Positions 49,075-56,219 of a stretch of 56,284 nucleotides of DNA are shown one piece after another (position 1 is the stretch's first letter; the number at the start of each line of letters is the position of its first letter). The notes below the pieces were generated by a model. That model was not told where the DNA came from. It saw only the letters and a program-made list of their open reading frames with translations, and did not search any database. The stretch is taken from NCBI GenBank assembly GCA_017542125.1, contig JAFXXU010000080.1, forward strand, positions 1 through 56,284, read 5' to 3'. The stretch is from Ruminococcus sp. (GTDB lineage: Bacteria > Bacillota > Clostridia > Oscillospirales > Ruminococcaceae). A program made the position numbers and the translations under genes.

Positions 49075-49854
49075 TTAGAACGGCACATACTGTCCCGTTA
49101 TGGGATCAAATCTGACGTTCTGCGGAGCCTGCTGCTGAGGAACTGCGGGCTGCTGCGGCTGGACCGTACCCATCATACCCTGCATAGTTGCCATAGATTG
49201 ATAAGTCTGACCTGTTCCCATTGTAGGTGCAGCGTACTGCGCGGGTGTAGCTCCTGCGACTGCATTCTGAGGCTGCGTGTATCCCATCTGCGGAACCTGC
49301 TGCGGTGCAAAACTGCCGAAGTCGGATTCTGCCGAAGCGCCACCGGAAAGAGGCTCACCGTCCCTGGTCTTCATGACGTTGCCGAGACCGCATCCGACAC
49401 CCTTGTTTCCGTGAGAGTCAAAGGGGAAGAAGTTGATCGTAACTCTTGCGTACATACCGCTGTAGATATCCTGCGGAGCCAGTTCAACCCTGACGTTATC
49501 GATACCGACAACCTGGGGCTTCCTCTGCTGTGAGCAGGATGCTGTGATCACCCAATGTCCCTTGCACTCATCGCCGAAAAGCATACCGGAAGAGTTGACA
49601 CCGTCGCCGTCCCATATCAAAGGAGACTTGAGCTGCGGTCTCGCCCCCTTCCACTTATTTTTTACGCCGTCTTCATAGGCAGCATCTCTTGACTGAATGA
49701 TGTCATTGTATGTGTTGACATCAGTCTTGGGAATGAGAAGAGTAGCCTGATACTTAGGCTCGCCGCCCTGAAGACCAGCATAGGGCTGGGTGAGGTGAAC
49801 GTAAGACAGTCTTACTTCACCGGTCAGTACTTTTGTGCTAATGTTCTGATACAT
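49075..49854 (-). CDS. DUF2815 single-strand DNA-binding protein
   Basis: 259 aa. The first 170 residues match DUF2815 (TGEVRLSYVHLTQPYAGLQG; GHWVITASCSQQRKPQV; YARVTINFFPFDS), phage SSB-like proteins. The last 85 residues are Gln/Pro/Met-rich and disordered, as in SSB tails. Encoded just before the polymerase in the transcript. Confidence 0.88.
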   Translation of the reverse strand: MYQNISTKVLTGEVRLSYVHLTQPYAGLQGGEPKYQATLLIPKTDVNTYNDIIQSRDAAYEDGVKNKWKGARPQLKSPLIWDGDGVNSSGMLFGDECKGHWVITASCSQQRKPQVVGIDNVRVELAPQDIYSGMYARVTINFFPFDSHGNKGVGCGLGNVMKTRDGEPLSGGASAESDFGSFAPQQVPQMGYTQPQNAVAGATPAQYAAPTMGTGQTYQSMATMQGMMGTVQPQQPAVPQQQAPQNVRFDPITGQYVPF

Positions 49855-49860
49855 TGTGCA

Positions 49861-50034
49861 TTACTCCTTTTCTTTATTTTCCGCAGACTTCAGCTTTTTC
49901 AGCACGTCTGCTTTTTCCTGTTTCTTAGGGTTGTTCCTGATCCCGCCGTGCGCGTCTCTCCACAACAGTTTCTGCTGTTTGTTCATATTCTTAAACATGA
50001 TACCCCGGCGGATCGTTCTCGTTACGCTGGACAT
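49861..50034 (-). CDS. Small basic protein, function unknown
   Basis: 57 aa; ATG at 50034 with AAAGGAG 8 bases ahead. Very basic and helical (MNKQQKLLWRDAHGGIRNN; KADVLKKLKSAENKEK). It may bind nucleic acid. Located between the 50040 gene and SSB-type gene. Confidence 0.6.
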   Translation of the reverse strand: MSSVTRTIRRGIMFKNMNKQQKLLWRDAHGGIRNNPKKQEKADVLKKLKSAENKEKE

Positions 50035-50039
50035 TATAC

Positions 50040-50510
50040 TCACTCCTTTGCAGTCATATCGACGAGCAACTTTTCAAACCTGTCGAGCTTGTCGGAATAC
50101 GCTTTGACCCTCTTATGCTGATAGGTTCTGCTTCTTTCGATCTCGGTTATTTGCGATTTAAACCTTCTGATCTTCTTGGCATCAGTTTCTTTCTTAAGCA
50201 GATTCTCAACGTGTTCGCGCTCGCGGTCTTTCTCCGCGTCGATCTTCTCATTCAGCTTCGGAAGTCGTTCCCGACAAGCCCTGATAGCCTGTTTCCAAAG
50301 CCATATACTGTTTGTTTCCACCGGCTTGCCGGTTCCGACCTTGAAGATAAACCCGCTGTCACTATTTTTCGACAGTTTGATGATCTGTCTCATCTTCTTC
50401 GGGGATGCTTCATCGAAGAACATAGGCGGAACGACCTCGATATAGCCGGTATCCCAGTCTATGCGAATAGGATCATAGCTAAATGTCCCGATTGTAGTTG
50501 TGCAGGTCAT
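50040..50510 (-). CDS. Early coiled-coil protein, function unknown
   Basis: 156 aa. N-terminal strands (TTTIGTFSYDPIRIDWDTGY) then two long charged helices (PKLNEKIDAEKDREREHVEN; KIRRFKSQITEIERSRTYQH). Overlaps the DUF2800 gene by 4 bases. Possibly a partner of the nuclease-type DUF2800 product; unknown. Confidence 0.6.
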   Translation of the reverse strand: MTCTTTIGTFSYDPIRIDWDTGYIEVVPPMFFDEASPKKMRQIIKLSKNSDSGFIFKVGTGKPVETNSIWLWKQAIRACRERLPKLNEKIDAEKDREREHVENLLKKETDAKKIRRFKSQITEIERSRTYQHKRVKAYSDKLDRFEKLLVDMTAKE

Positions 50511-51700
50511 TTGACCACTCCCTCGAAATCTGATGCCGCAGGATTATACGCCGGACGTTTGTCCAATTCCGGCACTAACGTGGGCTTTCCCGGAGGCTGT
50601 ACGACTTCTTCTGCAAGCAGCTCGCTGAACTTCTTTTTACCGATAAACTTTTCGATGCTTGCAAGGCTCTTGATCTTAGTATCGAGCAGATCATCATCGC
50701 CATAACCCGCGTCTCGAAGCACATCAAGCGCTCTGTCCGGATCCTTGAAAGCCCTCGCCGACTTTCCGGCTACCAACTTATACCCTTTGATCGTACCACC
50801 GTTAAGCAGCTTCTGCTGAGCATACTCGCACAAGCCGTTATACCAAGTCACCAGCTCGGAGCCGAGCTCCAGCAGGACACCGACCTGCTCATCGGACAGG
50901 ATATTTGCTGCCGGTGTCTCGGGTGTAGCTTTTTCAGCCGGTACACAGTCTTTGAAGTCTGCGAGAGCCGAGTTGAAATCCGCCCTTGCCTTGCAAACAT
51001 TACGTCCCTTGCAGAAGCGGCACCACTCGCCGGGAGCATAGCTACCATTACCCGAATAGGCAAGAGCAGCAACAGGTTTGATGCTTTCACCCCAGGCTCG
51101 TAGATCCTCGACGGACATTTCCTCCTCGGGACAGAACTCTGAGATACGGGGCTGACAGATACTCATTGAGACTGTCTTGATATCGTATATCGCCGAAAAC
51201 ATCTTAAGCGCTCCAAGCGCGTATAACCGCATCTGTGGATTGCCGACTGCCTCGACTCTTACGCCTCTTCCGTGCTTATAGTCGGTGATGTGCAGCTTCC
51301 CACTGCCGATCATAACGCAGTCGCAGGTTCCAAAGCCTTGGGGTACCCATTCAGACAAATCGACCTTAACTTCGGCGGCGACATAGGGAACCGCATCAAA
51401 TGTCATAGCCTTCTCGGTCAAATGATCTACATAGATCTGCGCTGTCTGAAGCATTTCATCGGAGTAGAGCTTATCGTGCTTGAGCTGAGACATTCTGCGG
51501 GAAAGAGCTTTGCGATCTATATTGATTCCGAATTTTCGCAGAACATAGATCTCGCAGATCTCGTGTGCTATGGTTCCTTCCGCCGCATACTCCGATGTTG
51601 TATCGGGGAACTGCTGCTCATACTGTGGTGCTGCTGTGCAGTTGAGCCATCTGTGTGCCGAGCTCGCTGACAGCAGCGCGTGTGCTCTCTCTGCCATCAT
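50507..51700 (-). CDS. DUF2800 RecB-like nuclease
   Basis: 397 aa. PD-(D/E)xK pattern: AEGTIAHEICEIYVL, FGTCDCVMIGSGKLHITDYK with D and the YKHG end, and a cysteine set CRFCKGRNVCKAR near 230 that suits a 4Fe-4S or zinc site as in Cas4/AddB. In phages it accompanies DUF2815 and family A polymerase, suggesting a recombination or end-processing nuclease. Confidence 0.88.
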   Translation of the reverse strand: MMAERAHALLSASSAHRWLNCTAAPQYEQQFPDTTSEYAAEGTIAHEICEIYVLRKFGINIDRKALSRRMSQLKHDKLYSDEMLQTAQIYVDHLTEKAMTFDAVPYVAAEVKVDLSEWVPQGFGTCDCVMIGSGKLHITDYKHGRGVRVEAVGNPQMRLYALGALKMFSAIYDIKTVSMSICQPRISEFCPEEEMSVEDLRAWGESIKPVAALAYSGNGSYAPGEWCRFCKGRNVCKARADFNSALADFKDCVPAEKATPETPAANILSDEQVGVLLELGSELVTWYNGLCEYAQQKLLNGGTIKGYKLVAGKSARAFKDPDRALDVLRDAGYGDDDLLDTKIKSLASIEKFIGKKKFSELLAEEVVQPPGKPTLVPELDKRPAYNPAASDFEGVVK

Positions 51701-52224
51701 ATCACCCCGCCGAGCGCCTGAAGGCCCTGTGCGAATACGGGAATCTGTGCATCCGAAAGCTGTTGTGCGCTCTGCACTCCGAGGCTGCCGAGCAAAGCCA
51801 AGACGTCATTCATCTTGCCCTGATTGGTCAGTGCCGCCGCCGCGTTAAATACCCGATTTTTGAAAGCGGGATCAACAGTAGCTGTCGGAGCAGCGGGTGC
51901 AGGAGCTACGGGCTGAGGAACAGGAGCCGGCTGCTGAGGCTGCTGTACGCCCATCTGAGGCACGGCAGCGGGTGCAGGCGGAATATAAGGCATCTGAGTT
52001 ACAGTGGGCTGTACAGGCGCGGGAGCAGGCTGTACGGGCTGCTGGGGAATGAACTGCTCGAACTTCTGAGGTGCTGGTGTCTGCTGAGGCTGTGCGGGAA
52101 GTTCCTTCACAGTTTCAAGTGTAGCAGGAATCCCGGCGCCCTTCATCGCACTTGCCAGCTGCGAAATGGCCTCAGCGAGTGCAGGAGCTTCGATTGTGAT
52201 CTTGATTGATGTGTTGTTTGCCAT
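51697..52224 (-). CDS. Pro/Gln-rich linker protein
   Basis: 175 aa. A short strand-helix N-terminus (SIKITIEAPALAEAISQLAS), about 75 residues of proline/glutamine/alanine (PQQPVQPAPAPVQPTVTQMP), and a helical C-terminal domain (FKNRVFNAAAALTNQGKM). Layout suggests two small domains on a flexible tether. The N-terminus matches the first residues of small phage proteins next to DUF2800 genes. Confidence 0.65.
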   Translation of the reverse strand: MANNTSIKITIEAPALAEAISQLASAMKGAGIPATLETVKELPAQPQQTPAPQKFEQFIPQQPVQPAPAPVQPTVTQMPYIPPAPAAVPQMGVQQPQQPAPVPQPVAPAPAAPTATVDPAFKNRVFNAAAALTNQGKMNDVLALLGSLGVQSAQQLSDAQIPVFAQGLQALGGVI

Positions 52225-52229
52225 GTGTT

Positions 52230-52457
52230 TTATCCTCCGTTTCTTAGTTTGATGATCTCGGCGGCGTCAAGGTGGAGAATGGTGCAGAGCAGTCGAAACT
52301 GTCCGACGGTCATCAGATCAACATTCTTGTACCATCTGGAAACTGTTGCCTGCTTCACTCCCATTTTCCGAGCTACGTCAGCCTGGATCATACCGTTTCC
52401 ATACTGGGCAGCCTTGAGCGCTTCGCCTATTGCATTTGACTTTGTTGTGCGTTTCAT
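52230..52457 (-). CDS. XRE-type HTH regulator
   Basis: 75 aa; ATG at 52457 after GGAGGG. Helix-turn-helix MIQADVARKMGVKQATVSRW near 23-42. A single DNA-binding domain. Third gene of the leftward early operon; probably regulates early-to-late transcription. Confidence 0.85.
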   Translation of the reverse strand: MKRTTKSNAIGEALKAAQYGNGMIQADVARKMGVKQATVSRWYKNVDLMTVGQFRLLCTILHLDAAEIIKLRNGG

Positions 52458-52475
52458 GGACTGCCCTCCATTCAA

Positions 52476-53216
52476 TTAGTCGATATTTGTGTTGTGCGCG
52501 ATTTCAAATGCATTAAGGTCATTTAGCAGCTTGGTGTAGTTCTTAGGATAGGGGAATCTCTTACCATTCAAGTAAGTGTACAGTGTTTGTTTGCACCAGC
52601 CGATTTCTTTTGCAATCCTTTCAACGGATACATCGTACTTGGTCATCACATTTTTTATCCTTGCACCTGCATCCGAGGTGTCTTTCAGCCCGCTTTGGAC
52701 AAGCTCCTGTGATGAACCGATACTCCAACCGCCCTTTTCAAGAATTTTTATTACGAGCGGAAGTCTTTCAGTTTTACAGCTTGCAATTATTTTCGCCAGT
52801 GCAAGATAATCTCTCGCCGTGACCGCTGTTTGAGGGATGTCCGAGTCTTCAGGTTCAAAATCATTCGCATTTGGTAAGCTGTAATGCCCGGTCTTCCGTA
52901 AAGACGGGAGTACCTCGCTTGTCACCCACCGCTTGAAGTCCCTTGCTCTTGGCAGCTTGCTTTGCAGGATAAGACTGTAAAGCCCGCTTTCGTTGATTAC
53001 TGTTTTGTTTGGGTTCGGGCTTGAACCGTCGCAAATCGCTACGGTTAACTTGTCTTCCTCATCAACGTGCTTGCGAACGGCATCTCTGCTGTTCGTATAG
53101 CCGAGGATCGTGGCAATGTCTACCGCTACGAAATAGATTATGCCGTTGATCTCAGCCGTTCTGATTTCTCCCAGACTGTCATTGACAAAGGTCTGTATGC
53201 TTATTTCTCCATTCAT
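52476..53216 (-). CDS. BRO-family antirepressor
   Basis: 246 aa; GAGGAGG before ATG. N-terminal BRO-N domain (AEINGIIYFVAVDIATILGY; DFKRWVTSEVLPSLRKTGHY, residues 1-115). The C-terminal part contains an HTH-like VERIAKEIGWCKQTLYTYLN near 197. Such proteins counter the CI-type repressor during induction. Second gene behind the leftward immunity promoter. Confidence 0.88.
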   Translation of the reverse strand: MNGEISIQTFVNDSLGEIRTAEINGIIYFVAVDIATILGYTNSRDAVRKHVDEEDKLTVAICDGSSPNPNKTVINESGLYSLILQSKLPRARDFKRWVTSEVLPSLRKTGHYSLPNANDFEPEDSDIPQTAVTARDYLALAKIIASCKTERLPLVIKILEKGGWSIGSSQELVQSGLKDTSDAGARIKNVMTKYDVSVERIAKEIGWCKQTLYTYLNGKRFPYPKNYTKLLNDLNAFEIAHNTNID

Positions 53217-53218
53217 TT

Positions 53219-53428
53219 TTAGTCACCTCCTCTTTCAACTCCAAGAACATAGTCGGTGGATACGTTGAACATACTTGCAATCTCAACCGCATAGCTTGCA
53301 GGAAGATCCTGTTTTTTCTGCCAATTGTAAAAAGTGCTCTTCTCAATTCCGAGCTTAGTACAGAGTTGTTCAATGGTTAAGTTGTGCCTTGCCACCTCTG
53401 CTCTTATGTTGTTAAATTCGATTCTCAC
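53219..53428 (-). CDS. Cro-like HTH regulator
   Basis: 69 aa with GTG start at 53428 (AGGTG ahead; another GTG at 53437 possible). Cro/CI HTH: LTIEQLCTKLGIEKSTFYNW near 14-33, ending MFNVSTDYVLGVERGGD. First gene of the leftward lytic operon and divergent from the CI-like gene; it should turn down repressor transcription. Confidence 0.85.
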   Translation of the reverse strand: MRIEFNNIRAEVARHNLTIEQLCTKLGIEKSTFYNWQKKQDLPASYAVEIASMFNVSTDYVLGVERGGD

Positions 53429-53453
53429 TTTGTTCACCTGCCTCTCTTGTTTT

Positions 53454-53630
53454 GCCACTATATGTGGCCGTAATCTAATTATAGCCACATATAGTGGCAA
53501 TGTCAATACGTTTTGTGGAAAATTACATATAGAAAAACAATGCGTTTTTTTGTGCATTATCACTAAACGTGGCTTTTCGGTATAAAATATTAGACATTTT
53601 ATTGACATTTTAACACTTATAGTGTATAAT
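53454..53630. promoter_or_regulatory. Immunity control region with paired operators
   Basis: Leftward promoter: TTGACA (53506-53501), 17 bp, TATAAT (53483-53478); the spacer is almost entirely an operator GCCAC-TATAT-GTGGC (53484-53498). A second copy lies 30 bp downstream (53454-53468) in mirror form. A weaker copy (ATCACTAAACGTGGC) is at 53559-53573. Rightward promoter: TTGACA (53602-53607), 17 bp, TATAAT (53625-53630), with ACACT-TAT-AGTGT (53613-53625) overlapping its spacer. CI binding at the first two blocks lytic transcription; the last may serve auto-control. Confidence 0.85.
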
Positions 53631-53651
53631 AAGCATATAGGAGGTGGTAAC

Positions 53652-54032
53652 ATGGACATTGATAATAAAAACCTGGGCTTCATCGGAAAAAGGCTAAAGG
53701 CACTTAGAGTGGAAAACAAATATACTGTAGAAGAGATGGCAAAATTACTTGATGTGTCTGTAAGAGCTTATCGATCTTATGAAAAGTCTGAAAGAGATCC
53801 ATCAACTATGAGTCTCGCTATACTCGCTGTGATCTTCGGTATTTCTGCAAATTACTTAATTGGCGTTTCCGATGATCCGTACATAACATCTGACACTGCC
53901 GCTCCCCAAGTAAATTTCGAGGATCTAAAACACGATATCGTCAACTCAATAGACGGCATTAAAACTACTTCAAGCCTCATTGAACTTGCATCGTACATAG
54001 AGTATTTGTTAAACAAAGAAAAGCAATCTTAA
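53652..54032 (+). CDS. CI-like phage repressor
   Basis: 126 aa; ATG at 53652 after AGGAGG. N-terminal HTH (KYTVEEMAKLLDVSVRAYRS about 24-43; MSLAILAVIFGISANYLIGV about 58-77) and a short helical C-terminal part for dimerisation. It lacks the LexA-like peptidase domain, so induction must depend on the antirepressor rather than self-cleavage; that is inference. Confidence 0.9.
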   Translation: MDIDNKNLGFIGKRLKALRVENKYTVEEMAKLLDVSVRAYRSYEKSERDPSTMSLAILAVIFGISANYLIGVSDDPYITSDTAAPQVNFEDLKHDIVNSIDGIKTTSSLIELASYIEYLLNKEKQS

Positions 54033-54059
54033 AAAAGCCGCGCTCGGAATGAGCGCGGC
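54031..54059 (-). terminator. Hairpin after the repressor gene
   Basis: GCCGCGCTC (54037-54045), loop GGAAT, GAGCGCGGC (54051-54059): perfect 9-bp stem. The A6 run lies on the left side, so a T6 tract follows only on the leftward strand; it ends transcripts coming leftward out of the integrase region and may only attenuate the rightward ones. Confidence 0.65.
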
Positions 54060-54087
54060 AATAAATAAACTGAGAGGAGGCATAACT

Positions 54088-55092
54088 ATGAATCCATATT
54101 CCTACGAATATAGCGTTGCTGCATTTTTGCAGAATAACGGGTATAAAAACGTAAGAGTTACTAAGGCATCAGGTGATTACGGTGTTGATATAACAGCTGT
54201 TAAGGGGAAGAAAAAGTATGCAGTTCAGTGCAAGTATTATTCAAACCCTGTGGGGCTTTCAGCAGTCCAGGAAGTGGTCGCCGGTAAGTCAATGTACGGC
54301 TGCGACTCGGCAATGGTGATCACTAATACCGTATTCACTCAGCCCGCAAAGAATCTTGCGGCACAGAATGGAGTTGAACTTATGGAGCACGTTTGGGGAT
54401 CCAAAGCGAAATACAAGAGACCTTTCAGATTTCGGATAACCCCTTTTGAATTATTCATAATCATAATGGCGCTTATTGCAGCCGTAAAAGGAGCGATCAT
54501 TCTTTACGAGAAAGATGTGCTCTGGGCTGTGATACTGATCTTCATTCCGATTATCTTTGTATTATTCGCAATTCCTTGGCTTATCCACCGAGCGGTTAAA
54601 CGGTCAAAAGAAGCCCCTCCGAAGGTGGACAAGAAAAAAGCTCAAGCCGCTGCCGAAGCTGTCGCTGAGATCCACGAGATAGTCGAGAGAATGGACACCT
54701 ATACCAACGACATCCATCAGACTGTCGCCTATATGCGCGGAGAAACTAAGGAGCTCCCGCCGGACAGGCCGATTCCCAAGCGCGATGCCGAGATCTTTAT
54801 TGATCCGAATGACAGCCTCGAAGATCAGATCATCTCATATATCCTGCAAAGCCAGACCACAACGTTATCGGCTATTCAGCGCAAATTCAAACTCGGACAA
54901 GTCAGAGCATGGCACATTATGGACAGTATTGAGGAGCTGGGGATCATCGGTCCGCAAATAGGATCCCTGCCGAGACCGATCAACATCAGCTATGAAGAAT
55001 GGCTCGATAAGCGGGGCTATTATGAAGCACTGCGTATGGAAAGGAGCGATACCTATGGCGAAAATAGAAAAGCTCCCCAGTGGGAGCTATAG
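54088..55092 (+). CDS. Membrane Mrr-like nuclease with FtsK-gamma domain
   Basis: 334 aa. Residues 1-100: Mrr-type PD-(D/E)xK fold (SGDYGVDITAVKG with D34; YAVQCKYYSNPVG with Q47 and K49). Two membrane segments at about 120-140 and 144-168. A coiled linker (175-235). Residues 244-300: winged helix like FtsK-gamma (STLSAIQRKFKLGQVRAWHI-type spacing, then LGIIGPQIGSLPRP), which in FtsK/SpoIIIE reads polar octamers. Lies between repressor and integrase, the usual place for lysogen-expressed exclusion or defence genes. A nuclease at the membrane that senses incoming DNA is plausible. Confidence 0.85.
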   Translation: MNPYSYEYSVAAFLQNNGYKNVRVTKASGDYGVDITAVKGKKKYAVQCKYYSNPVGLSAVQEVVAGKSMYGCDSAMVITNTVFTQPAKNLAAQNGVELMEHVWGSKAKYKRPFRFRITPFELFIIIMALIAAVKGAIILYEKDVLWAVILIFIPIIFVLFAIPWLIHRAVKRSKEAPPKVDKKKAQAAAEAVAEIHEIVERMDTYTNDIHQTVAYMRGETKELPPDRPIPKRDAEIFIDPNDSLEDQIISYILQSQTTTLSAIQRKFKLGQVRAWHIMDSIEELGIIGPQIGSLPRPINISYEEWLDKRGYYEALRMERSDTYGENRKAPQWEL

Positions 55093-56104
55093 GATCAGGG
55101 TATTCGACCGGGCTACAGGAACCCGGAAGAGCTTCACGGCGGACACCAAAGCCGAAGTCAAGCTCCTTGCAGCAGAATGGGAAAACGGCAAATCGAAAGT
55201 GCCTCCGAAGAAGCAGACACTTGATACGGCTATGGAAGCATACATCACATCGAAAGAGGGCGTACTAAGCCCTTCAACCGTTCGCGGGTATGAGATCATC
55301 CGCAGAAATGCCCTCGGTACTATCGGAAAGATGCTTATCGGGGATATCTCGGAGATCGACTTACAGCGCTGGATCAGCGCCAACGCACAGAAATACTCAC
55401 CGAAAGCGATCAAAAATCAGTTCGGGCTTGTAACAGCTACACTGCGACAGAACAAAATAAGCCTCGACCTCGGTTCAATCAAACTCCCGCAGGCGACCAA
55501 GAAGTATGAGCCGATCATCCCGAACGAGGAGCAGATCGCACAGATACTGACGATTGTGGAGGGTACTAACGTCGAGGTCCCGGTCACGATAGCCGTCACC
55601 CTCGGGCTCCGACAGTCCGAGATCGCGGCGCTCAAATGGAGCGACTATGACGGAGCATTTATTTTCATCCATTCAGCCAGGGTGCCGGATAAGCACAACA
55701 AGCTTGTTGTGAAGGATACAACCAAGTCAAAAGCAAGCACCCGTCTGCTTGAAGTCGATGAGGTGCTTAAGGTTCGCTTGGATCGAGCAGAGCGGAAGTC
55801 GGAATTTATAAGCACGATGACACCTAACTCGGTGCTGAAGCGGTTTCAGCAGCTCTGCGATCAGAACGGGCTTCCTCGCTTCACGATGCATGGACAGCGA
55901 CACGGTAATGCCTCTCTGATGCTCGCTCAGGGTGTGCCGGATAAATATGCGATGGAGAGACTTGGGCAGAGCTCTCCGAATATGATCAAGAATATCTATC
56001 AGCATCTCTACGATGAAAAGAAACAAGAAGTATCGAAAACGATGTCAAATAAATTTGCGGCTATAATGCAAAAAGTGGACACGAAAGTGGACACGGACAG
56101 CTGA
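55055..56104 (+). CDS. int: Tyrosine integrase
   Basis: 349 aa; start MAKIEKLPSG at 55055 with AAAGGAG 8 bases ahead, inside the previous gene (38-bp overlap). N-terminal arm-binding domain (SYRIRVFDRATGTRK), core-binding domain about 60-160, catalytic part with R in TLGLRQSEIAALKW near 186, HGQRHG near 278-283 (H-x-x-R), and Y in NIYQHLYDEKK near 313. The C-terminus KVDTKVDTDS is encoded by an arm-type site. It integrates at the tRNA-Ser 3' end; no excisionase recognised. Confidence 0.95.
   Translation: MAKIEKLPSGSYRIRVFDRATGTRKSFTADTKAEVKLLAAEWENGKSKVPPKKQTLDTAMEAYITSKEGVLSPSTVRGYEIIRRNALGTIGKMLIGDISEIDLQRWISANAQKYSPKAIKNQFGLVTATLRQNKISLDLGSIKLPQATKKYEPIIPNEEQIAQILTIVEGTNVEVPVTIAVTLGLRQSEIAALKWSDYDGAFIFIHSARVPDKHNKLVVKDTTKSKASTRLLEVDEVLKVRLDRAERKSEFISTMTPNSVLKRFQQLCDQNGLPRFTMHGQRHGNASLMLAQGVPDKYAMERLGQSSPNMIKNIYQHLYDEKKQEVSKTMSNKFAAIMQKVDTKVDTDS
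56070..56097 (+). repeat. Integrase arm-type site, right, within int codons
   Basis: The same 28-bp block as at 260-287, with GTGGACAC at 56075-56082 and 56087-56094. In the integrase frame it encodes KVDTKVDTD, so the C-terminal tail of the enzyme is dictated by its own probable binding site. It ends about 46 bp before the attR core. Confidence 0.75.
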
Positions 56105-56143
56105 ATATACGGAGATACGGGGTTTAGAACGATTGAACGAGTT

Positions 56144-56166
56144 TTCGAATCCCTCCTTCTCCGCCA
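56144..56166 (+). other. attR core
   Basis: This exact 23-bp copy of the tRNA 3' end lies 40 bp after the integrase stop codon. What follows it (56167-56284) should be the original host flank and opens with a perfect-stem terminator. No full tRNA is formed here, because the bases upstream are phage DNA. Confidence 0.95.
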
Positions 56167-56172
56167 AAGCAT

Positions 56173-56219
56173 AAAGCCCGTAAATACGGTACAAACGCCG
56201 TATTTACGGGCTTTTCTTA
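56173..56219 (+). terminator. Original host terminator of the tRNA-Ser gene
   Basis: A perfect 17-bp stem (56173-56189 with 56198-56214) and 8-base loop are followed by TTTTCTTAT. It lies directly after attR, in host DNA, where the 3' flank of the uninterrupted tRNA gene would be. It now can end integrase-operon transcription. Confidence 0.8.

Larger units (their letters stand above)
119..56166. mobile_element. Complete prophage, attL to attR
   Basis: A 23-bp identical sequence ends the tRNA-Ser gene (119-141) and recurs at 56144-56166. Between the two lie an integrase, lysogeny switch, replication genes, terminase, portal, head, tail, holin and endolysin genes, in the order of a siphovirus with a long non-contractile tail (no sheath gene seen, 1439-aa tape measure). 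The late and early genes form one long leftward block and the integrase/repressor genes run rightward. Three damaged accessory genes are seen, but all core structural, packaging, lysis and integration genes are open, so the element may be inducible; that last point is inference. Confidence 0.95.
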
